A stretch of DNA of 64,000 nt from Sphingobacterium rhinopitheci (lineage in GTDB: Bacteria; Bacteroidota; Bacteroidia; Sphingobacteriales; Sphingobacteriaceae), in contig NZ_JADEYQ010000002.1 in the NCBI RefSeq assembly GCF_022627575.1, positions 62,001 to 126,000 on the forward strand. The letters are read 5' to 3'. The position numbers and the translations under genes were made by a program. The notes below the pieces were generated by a model. The model did not search any database. It was given only the letters and a program-made list of their open reading frames with translations, and had not been told where the DNA came from. Position 1 is the stretch's first letter, and each line of letters starts with the position of its first letter. Shown piece by piece: positions 44,999 to 54,306 of this stretch.

Positions 44999-46597
44999 TT
45001 ATCTTAGAGGGTTACGTTGCACTTTGATACGATTATAATCTACAACACCTGTTTCCTTAGCCCAATTGCTGTATAAGGCTTCTAATTCATTAATAACTTC
45101 AGGATATTGAGAAGCAACATCTATATTCTCCCCCCTATCGTCATCGATATTATACAATTCAACTTTCCCTCCATTCTTAAATAAGGAAACCATCTTCCAT
45201 TTCCCTTTTCTAACGGCTCTATTCCCTGCTCTCTCCCAGAATAATGGAGTCGATCTATCCACTTGCTGTTGCTCGGAAGATAAGGTACTCCGCAAACTTA
45301 CACCTACTAATTTATTCGTTATACTATTTTGATAATTATCAGGATACTTTGCCTTAGCATAATCATACAATGTAGGCGCAATATCTATAATATGGCCAGT
45401 TCCTTTTTTAATTACATTGGCTTTGACTTCTTTGGGATACCAAACGATAAAAGGAGCTCCTATGCCTCCTTCATACGGGTTGTCTTTATAGCTTCGCAAT
45501 GGAGAATTTCCTGTTTGTGACCAATTACTATTTTGAATATCATACGAGCCAGCCCTTCCAACGGTTTCAGTATTTCGAACGGTGTAAATACGGGTATTAT
45601 CTCCCCCTTGCGCTCCATTATCTGATAAAAACACGATGATTGTATTGTCATATTTTTTAAGATCCTTTAATGTACCCAAAATTCTACCTAGGCTTTGATC
45701 CATATGATCTATCATACCTGCAAACACTTGCTGACGACGTTGCCAATATTGCTGTTCATCAAAAGTGAGTCTATTCCACGGTCTAATAGATGCATCTATT
45801 TCACTAATTTTTTGTCCTTTAGGAAAAACGCCCTTCTCAACTGCTTGTCTATATCGATCTATACGTAAACTATCCCAACCTATCTTATAGATACCATCAT
45901 ACTTCGTAATAACGTCTTCGGGAGCCTGCAATGGCCAATGTGGTGCATTAAAAGCTAGATATAAAAAGAAAGGTTTTTGCTTATTTTCTTTATTTTGCTC
46001 TTGCAGAAAAGAAATAGCTTGGTCAGTAATTTCATCCGTTAGGTACCTTCCTTTAGGTAAATAATAAGTTTCATTATTTTTTAACAAATGGACTGTACGC
46101 TTATCAGGTTCATTTATCTCGTAAAAATTGCTTGCACCGGGAATAAAACCAAAAGACCTTTCAAAGCCACGTTGTGCAGGCCATTGATCAAAGTCATCAC
46201 CTACATGCCATTTGCCGGAAATAATAGTTGAATAACCCGAATTTTTCAATACCTCCGCCAAAGTTAAAGATTCTTTATTTAAAAACCCTTGATAAGCAGG
46301 TAAGCCCAAATTAACATTAAAGTAGCCAATACCTGCTTTATGTGCATATTGCCCTGTCAATAAGGATGCTCGTGTAGGTGCGCAAATAGAGTTATTGTAA
46401 AACTCTTGAAAACGCGTCCCTTCGAGCGCCAATTTGGATAAATTGGGTGTTTGCACCTCCAAACCACCATAAGGTTCAATATCCGAAAAACCCAAATCAT
46501 CTACCAAGACCAGTATAATATTGGGCCTTTTATCCTGTGCTACTACCCAAGAACTGAATAATAACAGTAGTAATATACTTTGTATTCCTTTAATCAT
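44999..46597 (-). CDS. secreted AtsA-like sulfatase (second copy)
   Basis: A 532-residue paralogue of the neighbouring sulfatase with the same layout: signal (about 1-21, ending VVAQ), PNIILVLVDDLGFSDI (metal Asp 33-34), NSICAPTRASLLTG with Cys72 for formylglycine, SGKWHVGDDFD, NAPHWPLQAPEDV and IIVFLSDNGAQGGDN. The two differ most in the middle and near the C-terminus, so they likely act on related but different esters. It follows SusD by 15 bases and precedes the other sulfatase by 10, so all are in the susC-susD operon. Confidence 0.9.
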   Translation of the reverse strand: MIKGIQSILLLLLFSSWVVAQDKRPNIILVLVDDLGFSDIEPYGGLEVQTPNLSKLALEGTRFQEFYNNSICAPTRASLLTGQYAHKAGIGYFNVNLGLPAYQGFLNKESLTLAEVLKNSGYSTIISGKWHVGDDFDQWPAQRGFERSFGFIPGASNFYEINEPDKRTVHLLKNNETYYLPKGRYLTDEITDQAISFLQEQNKENKQKPFFLYLAFNAPHWPLQAPEDVITKYDGIYKIGWDSLRIDRYRQAVEKGVFPKGQKISEIDASIRPWNRLTFDEQQYWQRRQQVFAGMIDHMDQSLGRILGTLKDLKKYDNTIIVFLSDNGAQGGDNTRIYTVRNTETVGRAGSYDIQNSNWSQTGNSPLRSYKDNPYEGGIGAPFIVWYPKEVKANVIKKGTGHIIDIAPTLYDYAKAKYPDNYQNSITNKLVGVSLRSTLSSEQQQVDRSTPLFWERAGNRAVRKGKWKMVSLFKNGGKVELYNIDDDRGENIDVASQYPEVINELEALYSNWAKETGVVDYNRIKVQRNPLR

Positions 46598-46612
46598 AAT
46601 GTATCGTTTTAA

Positions 46613-48082
46613 TTAATTATTGACCCAATCTGGGTGTTGTTTCAAATTAGGATTTAAGTTTAATTCCCTTTGAGGAGTCGGAAAATGAAGATGACGACTT
46701 GCTGCAAGCGTTTTACCAGCAGCACTTAATTTAGTAATATAATAGGACGCTCCTCGACGGACTAAATCAAACCATCTTTGGTATTCGTACACAAATTCCT
46801 TTCTTCTTTCTTCAAACACCAATTCTCTAAAATCATCTTTACTTACACTGGAACTCAATAAATCAGCATTCGAGCGGGATCTCACCTCGTTTAAAGCAGC
46901 AATAGCATCTGTTGTTGCCTCAGCCGACAATTCATTTTCCGCTTCAGCAAACATCAACAACACTTCAGCATAACGTATAATGGGCAAATTCTTGGAAGAT
47001 TGACTCTGATTTCCAATAACTGATTCATCATAGTACTTATTGAATTGCGGCTTTTTGAGTGCGTAATAACGACTATCAACAGGCGACACTTTACCTGTAG
47101 AAAAAGTTACAGGCAAACGCGCGTCATAGCTTGCATATGAATTATATAATCCACCTTCTATGTGCAAAGCATCAGCGTAATCACCATTAATACCTGGAAT
47201 ATCTGCTGGTGCAGAACGGCTAGCTAAGGTATTACCTTGATAACCTGAATTACCTTTAAACTGTGCCGAGAAAATATGCTCTTTCCCATTTTTCTTATCC
47301 ACTGCAAATACATCTGCAAAATTTTCAAACAATTCATAACCTTCATTATCGATTACTTCCTTAGCTTTATTGCGTGCTAACGACCATTTCTGCTGTGTCA
47401 AATATACTTTAGCTAATAAACTTTTAGCAGCACCACGAGAAGCTCTAGCTTTATCTTTTTCTCCATACTCCAAATAATTAGGGAGTTGCTCGGCATCTAT
47501 CAAATCTGCTTCGATCTGCGCATATACTGTTGATTCTTCAGCTTTTGTGACATGTAACTGATCAGTACTTAAGGAAGTCAAATGCACAGTTATCAAGGGT
47601 ACATCACCAAACCATCTCACTAAATTGAAATAATGTAAAGCCCTTAAAAACTTTGCTTCATTGACCAAACGTAATTTTATTGTGGCCGATATTTGATCAT
47701 TTGTCATGGCTTCAATACTTTTGATATTGACATTCGAAGCGTTAATTGCATCATAGCTCTGCTTCCAAAGTTGTTCCATTCTATCATTTGAAGCATCATG
47801 TGTCAATCCAGCAATGGCACGAACATGCGCATTACGGGCACGTGGTCCAGCTTCATAATCATCTGTTGCCATTTCTACGCCAATCTGAAAAAGACCATTA
47901 TAGATGGATTGACCACTTTCAAATAACTTACGATAGGTACCTGTAAGTGCAGAAGTCGCCTGGTCTTCGGTTTTATAAAATTGTTCCGATACAATCAATG
48001 CATCAGGACTTTCTTCCAATTTGGAGCAAGATGCGAGTAACAAACCAGAAGTTATAGCTAATAATAAAAATATTTTTTTCAT
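46613..48082 (-). CDS. SusD/RagB-family outer-membrane substrate-binding lipoprotein
   Basis: A 489-residue surface lipoprotein: lipobox LLLASC with Cys19, followed by the SusD entry LEESPDALIVSEQFYKTEDQATSALTGTYR, helical TPR-like repeats (AKFLRALHYFNLVRWFGDVPL; AKSLLAKVYLTQQKW) and the C-terminal SusD signature RYAEVLLMFAEAENEL followed by EFVYEYQRWFDLVRRG. It binds the ligand and caps the SusC channel encoded 15 bases upstream. Ligand unknown; the neighbours suggest a sulfated compound. Confidence 0.93.
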   Translation of the reverse strand: MKKIFLLLAITSGLLLASCSKLEESPDALIVSEQFYKTEDQATSALTGTYRKLFESGQSIYNGLFQIGVEMATDDYEAGPRARNAHVRAIAGLTHDASNDRMEQLWKQSYDAINASNVNIKSIEAMTNDQISATIKLRLVNEAKFLRALHYFNLVRWFGDVPLITVHLTSLSTDQLHVTKAEESTVYAQIEADLIDAEQLPNYLEYGEKDKARASRGAAKSLLAKVYLTQQKWSLARNKAKEVIDNEGYELFENFADVFAVDKKNGKEHIFSAQFKGNSGYQGNTLASRSAPADIPGINGDYADALHIEGGLYNSYASYDARLPVTFSTGKVSPVDSRYYALKKPQFNKYYDESVIGNQSQSSKNLPIIRYAEVLLMFAEAENELSAEATTDAIAALNEVRSRSNADLLSSSVSKDDFRELVFEERRKEFVYEYQRWFDLVRRGASYYITKLSAAGKTLAASRHLHFPTPQRELNLNPNLKQHPDWVNN

Positions 48083-48097
48083 GTTAATTCCTCCTTT

Positions 48098-51000
48098 TTA
48101 GAATGTGATAGATACTCCGAAAGCGAATGACTTGGCTGTTGGATATATCCCTCCATCAGAACCTATCTGAATGTTACTACCTGATGTCACTTCAGGATCA
48201 AAACCAGTATACTTCGTCCATGTCCAAAGATTTTGACCTACTACATATAATCTCACATTGGATAATGAATTTTTCAACCAAGATTTAGGAAAAATATATC
48301 CTAATTGCAAGGATTTCAAGCGTACAAAAGAACCATCTTCCACAAATTGATTAGAAAAAACTGGCGCTGGATCTAATTTTGCACGTGGATAAGCATGAGA
48401 AGGATTTGAAGCTGTCCAGCGCAACAATGCATCTGCAGAAGCATTCTGCTGTCCGGTGAACATTTCTAAATTTTGCCTATTGATATTTAATATTTCATTA
48501 CCAACAGTTCCTTGCAACAACAGATTCAAATCAAATCCTTTGTATTTAAATGTATTTGTTAAACCAAAAATAAAATCAGGTTGTGCATTACCGATAATAT
48601 CTCTATCATTTGCTGTTGTAAATTTGCCGTCTCCATCAACATCTTTGTACAAACGATCTCCTGCCTTAGGAGTAGCATTACCTGTAAAAGCCCCCTTAAC
48701 ACTTTCCTCACCCAACTGCAAAATACCATCTGTAATTGTACCATAAAATGTTCCTAATGGCCTACCAACTTCTATTCTATAATTCCCCGTAATGTAAGGT
48801 GTAGTGGAACCTAATGAAAGGACCTTATTTCTATTGAACGAAATATTAAAATCTGTATTCCAAACGAACTCTTTTGCTATATTTTTGGATTTAAGACTGA
48901 TCTCCACCCCCTTGTTTTCTACTGATCCATAATTTTGGAGTGAACTCGCATAACCTGAAGTCCATGGTAATTCCACATTCAACAATAAATCTTTAGTTTT
49001 CTTATAATACCAATCGAAAGAAAATTGCAATCTATCATGTAGCACCGAAAAATCAATTCCTGCATCATATTGATAGGTTGTTTCCCAACCCAGATCTTGA
49101 TTAGGAACACGTTGAGGGGCAAACCCCGTTGAAATCGCATCACCCAAGTAATAATTCAAAGCATATAACGTAGATAAAGATTGGTATTGTCCAATTTCGA
49201 GATTTCCCGTAGTACCGAAACTCGTACGAATTTTCAAATCATGCAGAAAAGACAAATTTTCCTTAACAAAATCTTCTTGAGAAGCGCGCCATGATAGCGC
49301 TAAAGAAGGGAAATTACCAAATTTGTTGTTAGCGCCAAATCTTGAACTACCGTCTCTTCGGATACTTGCGGATGCATAGTATTTACTTTTATAGTTGTAA
49401 TTAATACGACTCAAATAAGAATGTAAAACCCATTTGTAAGAATCTGAAACAGGTCTTAACAAAGTAGATCCACTTTGCAAACTATTATATAATAATTCAT
49501 CAGTTACAAAATTCTCTGCTCCTGCTGAAAAAATTGAATTTCTACTTTCTTGCTGTGTAAAACCTAATAGAAGGTTAAAATTATGATGACCTAAAGTTTT
49601 ATCATAAGTAATTGTATTCTCATTTAGCCATGAATAATTGTCCAAATTCGCAAGATCTGCTCTTCCTTTATTCCCTGATCCTTCATAAATATATGAAGGC
49701 AGATAATATTTATCATTTCTATTATTCAAGTCAGCGCCAAATAAAACCTTCACCTGCAAACCAGGTATGATATCATACTGTGCAAATGCTGTCCCCAATG
49801 AACGTACCCCAACTTGTTGATTCGTTGTCTCTAACAGAGTTGCTATCGGATTAGCAAAAATATTTTCAAAAGGATTACGTAGCGTATATGATCCATCTGC
49901 TTCATAAATCGTAGCAGTAGGAGGCATTATCAGTAAAGAGTTGACTATTCCTGTGGGAGCTATCTGTGCATCTGTACGATTAATAGAGAGGTTAAATCCT
50001 ACGGATAGTTTCTGATACGGTTTTGCATTAATATTTGCTCGTACACCGAAACGTTTGAAATCAGTATTCTTAATTACCCCTTGTTGATCAAAATAATTAG
50101 CGCCCAAGTAATACTGAACACGCTCTGCACCACCCGTTAAAGAAAGCTGATGATTCGAAATAGGAGCTGTACGAAAAGCTTCATTTTGCCAATTCGTTCC
50201 TTCCGCTAAATTATCTATAGCGTGCTGCGACAGGTATTGATTCGACCCCAATGCAGGATAAGCATCATACAGCACCTCATTACGCAATATTGCAAAATCT
50301 TTTGCATTCAAGACATCGATAGTTTTTATCACAGATTGGCTTCCATAACTTCCGTCATAAGTCAATTTGGAACGTCCTGCAGATCCTTTTTTTGTTGTCA
50401 CCAAGACTACACCATTGGCGCCTCTTGAGCCATAAATTGCGGTAGCAGAAGCATCTTTTAGTATTTCCATGCTTTCGATATCTGATGGATTGATACTTGC
50501 TAATGGATTCAGGGCTGCCCCCGACCCTATACCAGTACTTTCAGCTTGATTGTAAACTGGGAATCCATCGATAACATATAATGGTTCATTACCACCTTGG
50601 ATGGATGCCCCACCACGGACACGCACACTTACTCCTCCACCTGGTTGACCAGATGTCTGCGTTACCTGAACCCCTGATGCTCCACCTTTGAGTACTTGAT
50701 CCAAAGAAGATACATTTTGCTTCAATAATTCATTGGGAATAGAAGATACCGCAGCAGTCAAATCTCTTCTTTTCTGTGTGCCATAACCAACAACGACTAC
50801 TTCGTCCAAACTAGCAGGAGCAGGCACTAAAGCAATTACTACAGGAGAATGTCTAATCACTAAATCTTGAGGTGCATACCCTATAAAAGAGATTTTCACT
50901 TTGAAAGGTAAATTCTGACCTGTTACAAATTGAAATTTACCATTACGATCGGTTTTGACACTATGCGTTACTGCGTCCAACTGAATGGTAACGCCTTCTA

Positions 51001-51145
51001 TAGGCTCTTTAGTTTCTGAATCAATGACTTGCCCTGCTAGAGCAGCATTGATAATAGGTTTCGTTTCTTGTGCATGCAGTATTTGCAAAGAAAATATTGC
51101 GAATAGCACAGCTAAAGAGTAATTGAATACTCCAATTTTTTTCAT
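48098..51145 (-). CDS. SusC/RagA-family TonB-dependent outer-membrane transporter
   Basis: A 1015-residue TonB-dependent transporter. Order: signal (about 1-26), carboxypeptidase-regulatory-like domain (about 30-105; AGQVIDSETKEPIEGVTIQLD), plug with SLDEVVVVGYGTQKRRDL, the SusC motif IESMEILKDASATAIYGSRGANGVVLVTTKKG, then a beta-barrel ending AYPTAKSFAFGVSITF. No STN domain, so it is not directly tied to an anti-sigma. It forms the importer with SusD and leads an operon with two sulfatases. The upstream region contains the 13-bp element shared with the next receptor gene. Confidence 0.94.
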   Translation of the reverse strand: MKKIGVFNYSLAVLFAIFSLQILHAQETKPIINAALAGQVIDSETKEPIEGVTIQLDAVTHSVKTDRNGKFQFVTGQNLPFKVKISFIGYAPQDLVIRHSPVVIALVPAPASLDEVVVVGYGTQKRRDLTAAVSSIPNELLKQNVSSLDQVLKGGASGVQVTQTSGQPGGGVSVRVRGGASIQGGNEPLYVIDGFPVYNQAESTGIGSGAALNPLASINPSDIESMEILKDASATAIYGSRGANGVVLVTTKKGSAGRSKLTYDGSYGSQSVIKTIDVLNAKDFAILRNEVLYDAYPALGSNQYLSQHAIDNLAEGTNWQNEAFRTAPISNHQLSLTGGAERVQYYLGANYFDQQGVIKNTDFKRFGVRANINAKPYQKLSVGFNLSINRTDAQIAPTGIVNSLLIMPPTATIYEADGSYTLRNPFENIFANPIATLLETTNQQVGVRSLGTAFAQYDIIPGLQVKVLFGADLNNRNDKYYLPSYIYEGSGNKGRADLANLDNYSWLNENTITYDKTLGHHNFNLLLGFTQQESRNSIFSAGAENFVTDELLYNSLQSGSTLLRPVSDSYKWVLHSYLSRINYNYKSKYYASASIRRDGSSRFGANNKFGNFPSLALSWRASQEDFVKENLSFLHDLKIRTSFGTTGNLEIGQYQSLSTLYALNYYLGDAISTGFAPQRVPNQDLGWETTYQYDAGIDFSVLHDRLQFSFDWYYKKTKDLLLNVELPWTSGYASSLQNYGSVENKGVEISLKSKNIAKEFVWNTDFNISFNRNKVLSLGSTTPYITGNYRIEVGRPLGTFYGTITDGILQLGEESVKGAFTGNATPKAGDRLYKDVDGDGKFTTANDRDIIGNAQPDFIFGLTNTFKYKGFDLNLLLQGTVGNEILNINRQNLEMFTGQQNASADALLRWTASNPSHAYPRAKLDPAPVFSNQFVEDGSFVRLKSLQLGYIFPKSWLKNSLSNVRLYVVGQNLWTWTKYTGFDPEVTSGSNIQIGSDGGIYPTAKSFAFGVSITF

Positions 51146-51283
51146 ATTTTAGAAATGTTAATAGTGAATTCTTACAAGTGCCAACGCCAAATTGATAACT
51201 TGTAACATTATTTTTCAAAGATTGAAGCAACAGGAGAACCAAAATTCTCCTGTACGCTTCTAAGGGAAATGAAGTCTTTATTT

Positions 51284-51296
51284 ACACATTCGCATT
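51284..51296 (-). promoter_or_regulatory. shared 13-bp upstream element, copy 1 (SusC)
   Basis: Plus-strand ACACATTCGCATT lies 139 bases upstream of the susC start. An identical 13-mer is at 54042-54054, upstream of the other TonB-dependent receptor gene. Both are in the same orientation to their gene. Function unproven; it may be an operator or a leftover of duplicated 5' regions. Confidence 0.5.
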
Positions 51297-51364
51297 TTAT
51301 AACAAATGCAATATTGTATTATCTTATCTTCTATTCGTGCTATCATTTATATTCTTTTAAATTA

Positions 51365-53956
51365 TTATAATGATTTCCAAGTATAGCGTAAGGTAACACC
51401 ATAGGTTCTTTGGTCAGCGACAACACCTGCATATTGACCATAACTTCCTGGAGCGGCTAATAATTGTTCATAATAATCTTTATTACCAAGATTTCTACTC
51501 CATATATACAGGGTGATACCATTTGAACCTTTGAAACCTACTCGGGCATTTAACAAAGCATAAGCATCAATATTTAGGAATTGAGATGGAGAAGAGCTGG
51601 AAGAGAATTTGGAACGGTAAAACACATCAGCAGCGACAAAGTAAGAGCCATTGATACCGATCAATTTACCGCCTTTATTAGCTTCAGCACCAAGTGACCA
51701 AGCCCATTTGGATACACCAGGCAATACTTCACCCGATATATCTTTAAACGCTTGTGGCCCACCTACTTCTTCCAAAGGCACTGGCGCATTGGTAAATTTT
51801 TTGTACTTAGCATCCGTATATGCAAAAGCACCATTTATACGCAAAAAGTAACCAATATTTAAAGAACCATCTAGCTCAAACCCTTTTACTTGAACATTCT
51901 CTGCATTGGCCAGATAGCCACGATTTACACCTGGTTCAGGTGTTTGTACTTGAGTTTGATAATCCTTAATATCATTAAGATAAATATTGAAGTTAAGTAT
52001 TGAATTTCGCGTAGGGTTAGTTTTTATTCCTATTTCATAATAGTTGACCGCTTCAGGCCTTACTTCTGCCAGCTCTGTTAATACAGCACCGTTGGCTGTT
52101 GGCAACCCTCCAACATTAATTCCAATAGGCTTATAACTAATAGAATAATTGGCATAGGTATTTATTTTAGGATTAATTCTATAACGTAAGGCCAATTGAC
52201 CAGATAAATTGCCATCATCAGCATTGACATCAAAAGTTTGGTCCGTATAAACACCATTCTTAAGTGCTATCAGTGCTGGATCTGTAGTTTGCAACCCTCC
52301 ATAGGTCTTACGATCATAATTAGCGATCTTCTTATCGTAATTATAACGCAATCCTGGCAAGAGATGTAAGGCATCCGTAATGGCCCAATCGATCTGCGTG
52401 TAGGCCGCTAAACTCGTGCTTTTGATGCCGTATTTAGTTTGTATACCAAAATTATCAAATAAGCCTGGAGTAGACCATAGAGGACTAGTAGAGCTTTGTT
52501 GAAATCGCCATAATGCAGATCCCGCTTCTTCCGTATGCACAGGATCTGTTCCGAGGTCTTGCCACAAACCAAATAAACCTGCAACAGCAGTTACATTTTC
52601 AGAAATCTTTCCAGAGTATCTAAACTCTTGAGACCATTGCTTATGCACAGAATTACCCGCAGAGATCGTATACACAGGCAAGCCTAGATAATCTCTATCA
52701 TTCAATGGCACCCATTCCCAATAACGCCATGCTGTAGTCGATGTCAAAGTACCATTAGCGATTTTAAAATCAGCATTCAAGGATACCCCACCCAATTCAT
52801 TATCCGCTTTAGATTGCGTATCTAAATCTATCTTACGTTCAAATGCACTTTGATAAGGCAATTCATACCCAAGATCAGCTATTATATTATTGAACTGTCT
52901 ATAATCAGCACGTTGAGTTTCCACAACACCTGCTACAGCCCAGCCATATCCATTTGGTCGCTGTACAGATTTATCACCTGCCAACACTATTTTTATATGC
53001 TCATGGGGGTTATATAACAACTGCCCTCTGAACCCTAAGTTGTTGATATCATTAATCCTACTGTTAGTATGTACATTAAATAAAGCACCATCGCGTTGTG
53101 TACCTGAAAAAGAAGCACGAGCAGCTAATTTCTTAGACAAAGGACCAGAGATAGAAGTTGTAGCTTGAATAAACCCAAGATTACCATAACTGACTTCTAC
53201 CGTGGCTTCAGGATTAAATTGAGGTAATCTTGATGTAATATTAAAAGCACCAGCTGTTGTATTCTTACCAAATAAAGTCCCTTGAGGGCCTCTCAAAACT
53301 TCAATTTGTTCAATATCTACAAAATCTAACCATGCTGCAGCAGGACGCGCTATATATACCCCATCCAAGTAGAAACCTACACCAGGATCGATACCATCAT
53401 TTGTCAATCCATAGGTAGAACCTAAACCACGAATATTCAATGTCGTATTACGTGCATTAGAAGCATACAATTGAACAGTAGGGACCAACTCTTTCAATCG
53501 ATTTACATTGAAAGCACCAGCATCTTCTAAGGTAGATCCTTTTATTGTTGAAATAGGAATGGGTACATCTTGTAATATTTCTTTACGACGACGGGAAGTT
53601 ACGGTCACCTGCTCCAAAGATTCCAATCGTGGAGACAGCGCTATTACAGTAGGCGAAGTAGCAACAACAATCTTTTTGGGCTGATAACCTACTAAAGTCA
53701 AATTCAATGTAAAAGGCAACTTTTGACCTGTCACAAATTCAAACAAGCCTTTATTACCTGTCGTCACTTGATGCGTTACCCCATCCAATTGCACAGTAAC
53801 ACCTTGTAAAGGCTCATTTGTCACCGCATCAATAACAGTCCCTGTCAATGATGCATTTATAATAGGTCTAGTCTCTTGAGCCACGGATCGTTGAGGATTA
53901 CCTATAGTACTAGCTCCTAGGAGTAGTGAAAAATAAAGAATTTTATTTTTTTTCAT
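51365..53956 (-). CDS. TonB-dependent receptor with non-SusC barrel and SusC-like N-terminal domain
   Basis: An 863-residue outer-membrane receptor. ATG at 53956 (MKKNKILYFS) is used; a longer frame starting 36 codons upstream lacks a signal. Residues about 28-100 are a carboxypeptidase-regulatory-like domain closely resembling that of the neighbouring SusC (VTGQxLPF, PIINAxLxG). The rest differs: the plug reads VTVTSRRRKEILQDVPIPIS and VLRGPQGTLFGKNTTAGAFN, the style of proteobacterial/sphingomonad receptors, and the barrel ends RTYGVTLRYTWKSL. There is no SusD beside it. Likely takes up a small ligand; it sits directly upstream of the sulfatase operon. Confidence 0.9.
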   Translation of the reverse strand: MKKNKILYFSLLLGASTIGNPQRSVAQETRPIINASLTGTVIDAVTNEPLQGVTVQLDGVTHQVTTGNKGLFEFVTGQKLPFTLNLTLVGYQPKKIVVATSPTVIALSPRLESLEQVTVTSRRRKEILQDVPIPISTIKGSTLEDAGAFNVNRLKELVPTVQLYASNARNTTLNIRGLGSTYGLTNDGIDPGVGFYLDGVYIARPAAAWLDFVDIEQIEVLRGPQGTLFGKNTTAGAFNITSRLPQFNPEATVEVSYGNLGFIQATTSISGPLSKKLAARASFSGTQRDGALFNVHTNSRINDINNLGFRGQLLYNPHEHIKIVLAGDKSVQRPNGYGWAVAGVVETQRADYRQFNNIIADLGYELPYQSAFERKIDLDTQSKADNELGGVSLNADFKIANGTLTSTTAWRYWEWVPLNDRDYLGLPVYTISAGNSVHKQWSQEFRYSGKISENVTAVAGLFGLWQDLGTDPVHTEEAGSALWRFQQSSTSPLWSTPGLFDNFGIQTKYGIKSTSLAAYTQIDWAITDALHLLPGLRYNYDKKIANYDRKTYGGLQTTDPALIALKNGVYTDQTFDVNADDGNLSGQLALRYRINPKINTYANYSISYKPIGINVGGLPTANGAVLTELAEVRPEAVNYYEIGIKTNPTRNSILNFNIYLNDIKDYQTQVQTPEPGVNRGYLANAENVQVKGFELDGSLNIGYFLRINGAFAYTDAKYKKFTNAPVPLEEVGGPQAFKDISGEVLPGVSKWAWSLGAEANKGGKLIGINGSYFVAADVFYRSKFSSSSSPSQFLNIDAYALLNARVGFKGSNGITLYIWSRNLGNKDYYEQLLAAPGSYGQYAGVVADQRTYGVTLRYTWKSL

Positions 53957-53976
53957 TTTGTTCAATTGTTTTGATG

Positions 53977-53994
53977 TATCCACAGCTGTGGATA
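53977..53994 (-). promoter_or_regulatory. 18-bp perfect palindrome in the receptor leader
   Basis: TATCCACAGCTGTGGATA is its own reverse complement and lies 20 bases upstream of the receptor ATG. It could be the binding site of a dimeric regulator or an RNA hairpin covering the ribosome-binding region. No second copy was noticed in the window. Confidence 0.55.
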
Positions 53995-54041
53995 TAGTGT
54001 TGAAATAAATTATGCACGAGAAGGCAAAAAACTCATTAGCA

Positions 54042-54054
54042 ACACATTCGCATT
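54042..54054 (-). promoter_or_regulatory. shared 13-bp upstream element, copy 2 (receptor)
   Basis: ACACATTCGCATT on the plus strand, 86 bases upstream of the receptor start, identical to 51284-51296 and directly followed by CGCGAAT so that ATTCGC occurs twice in a row. Confidence 0.5.
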
Positions 54055-54280
54055 CGCGAATCAAAACAATTGATGATAATTAGATCTAATACATTTAAAT
54101 CTGATTTAGCTTTACATAGGTTAATATTTTTCATTCTTTACGTTAATTTATCAATTATTACAAACAACTCATAAAATCCCCTCAGCCCCAATTGTTAATA
54201 ACAACAATGCAAATGTAAAAATATTTTTCATAAAGTCTACTTAATTTATAGATTTAATATACATTTTGGTTTTATACCTA

Positions 54281-54306
54281 AAAAAGCCTACAAAAGATGC
54301 AGGCTT
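54281..54306 (-). terminator. terminator of the beta-oxidation operon
   Basis: AAGCCT (54284-54289) pairs with AGGCTT (54301-54306); the A run at 54281-54285 is the T tract on the minus strand. It lies 27 bases past the fadE stop. Confidence 0.7.

Noticed and set aside
42231..54054. Sulfatase cluster read as a classical polysaccharide utilisation locus
   Set aside because: SusC/SusD are present but there is no glycoside hydrolase, lyase or hybrid two-component regulator within the cluster, so the label would claim too much.
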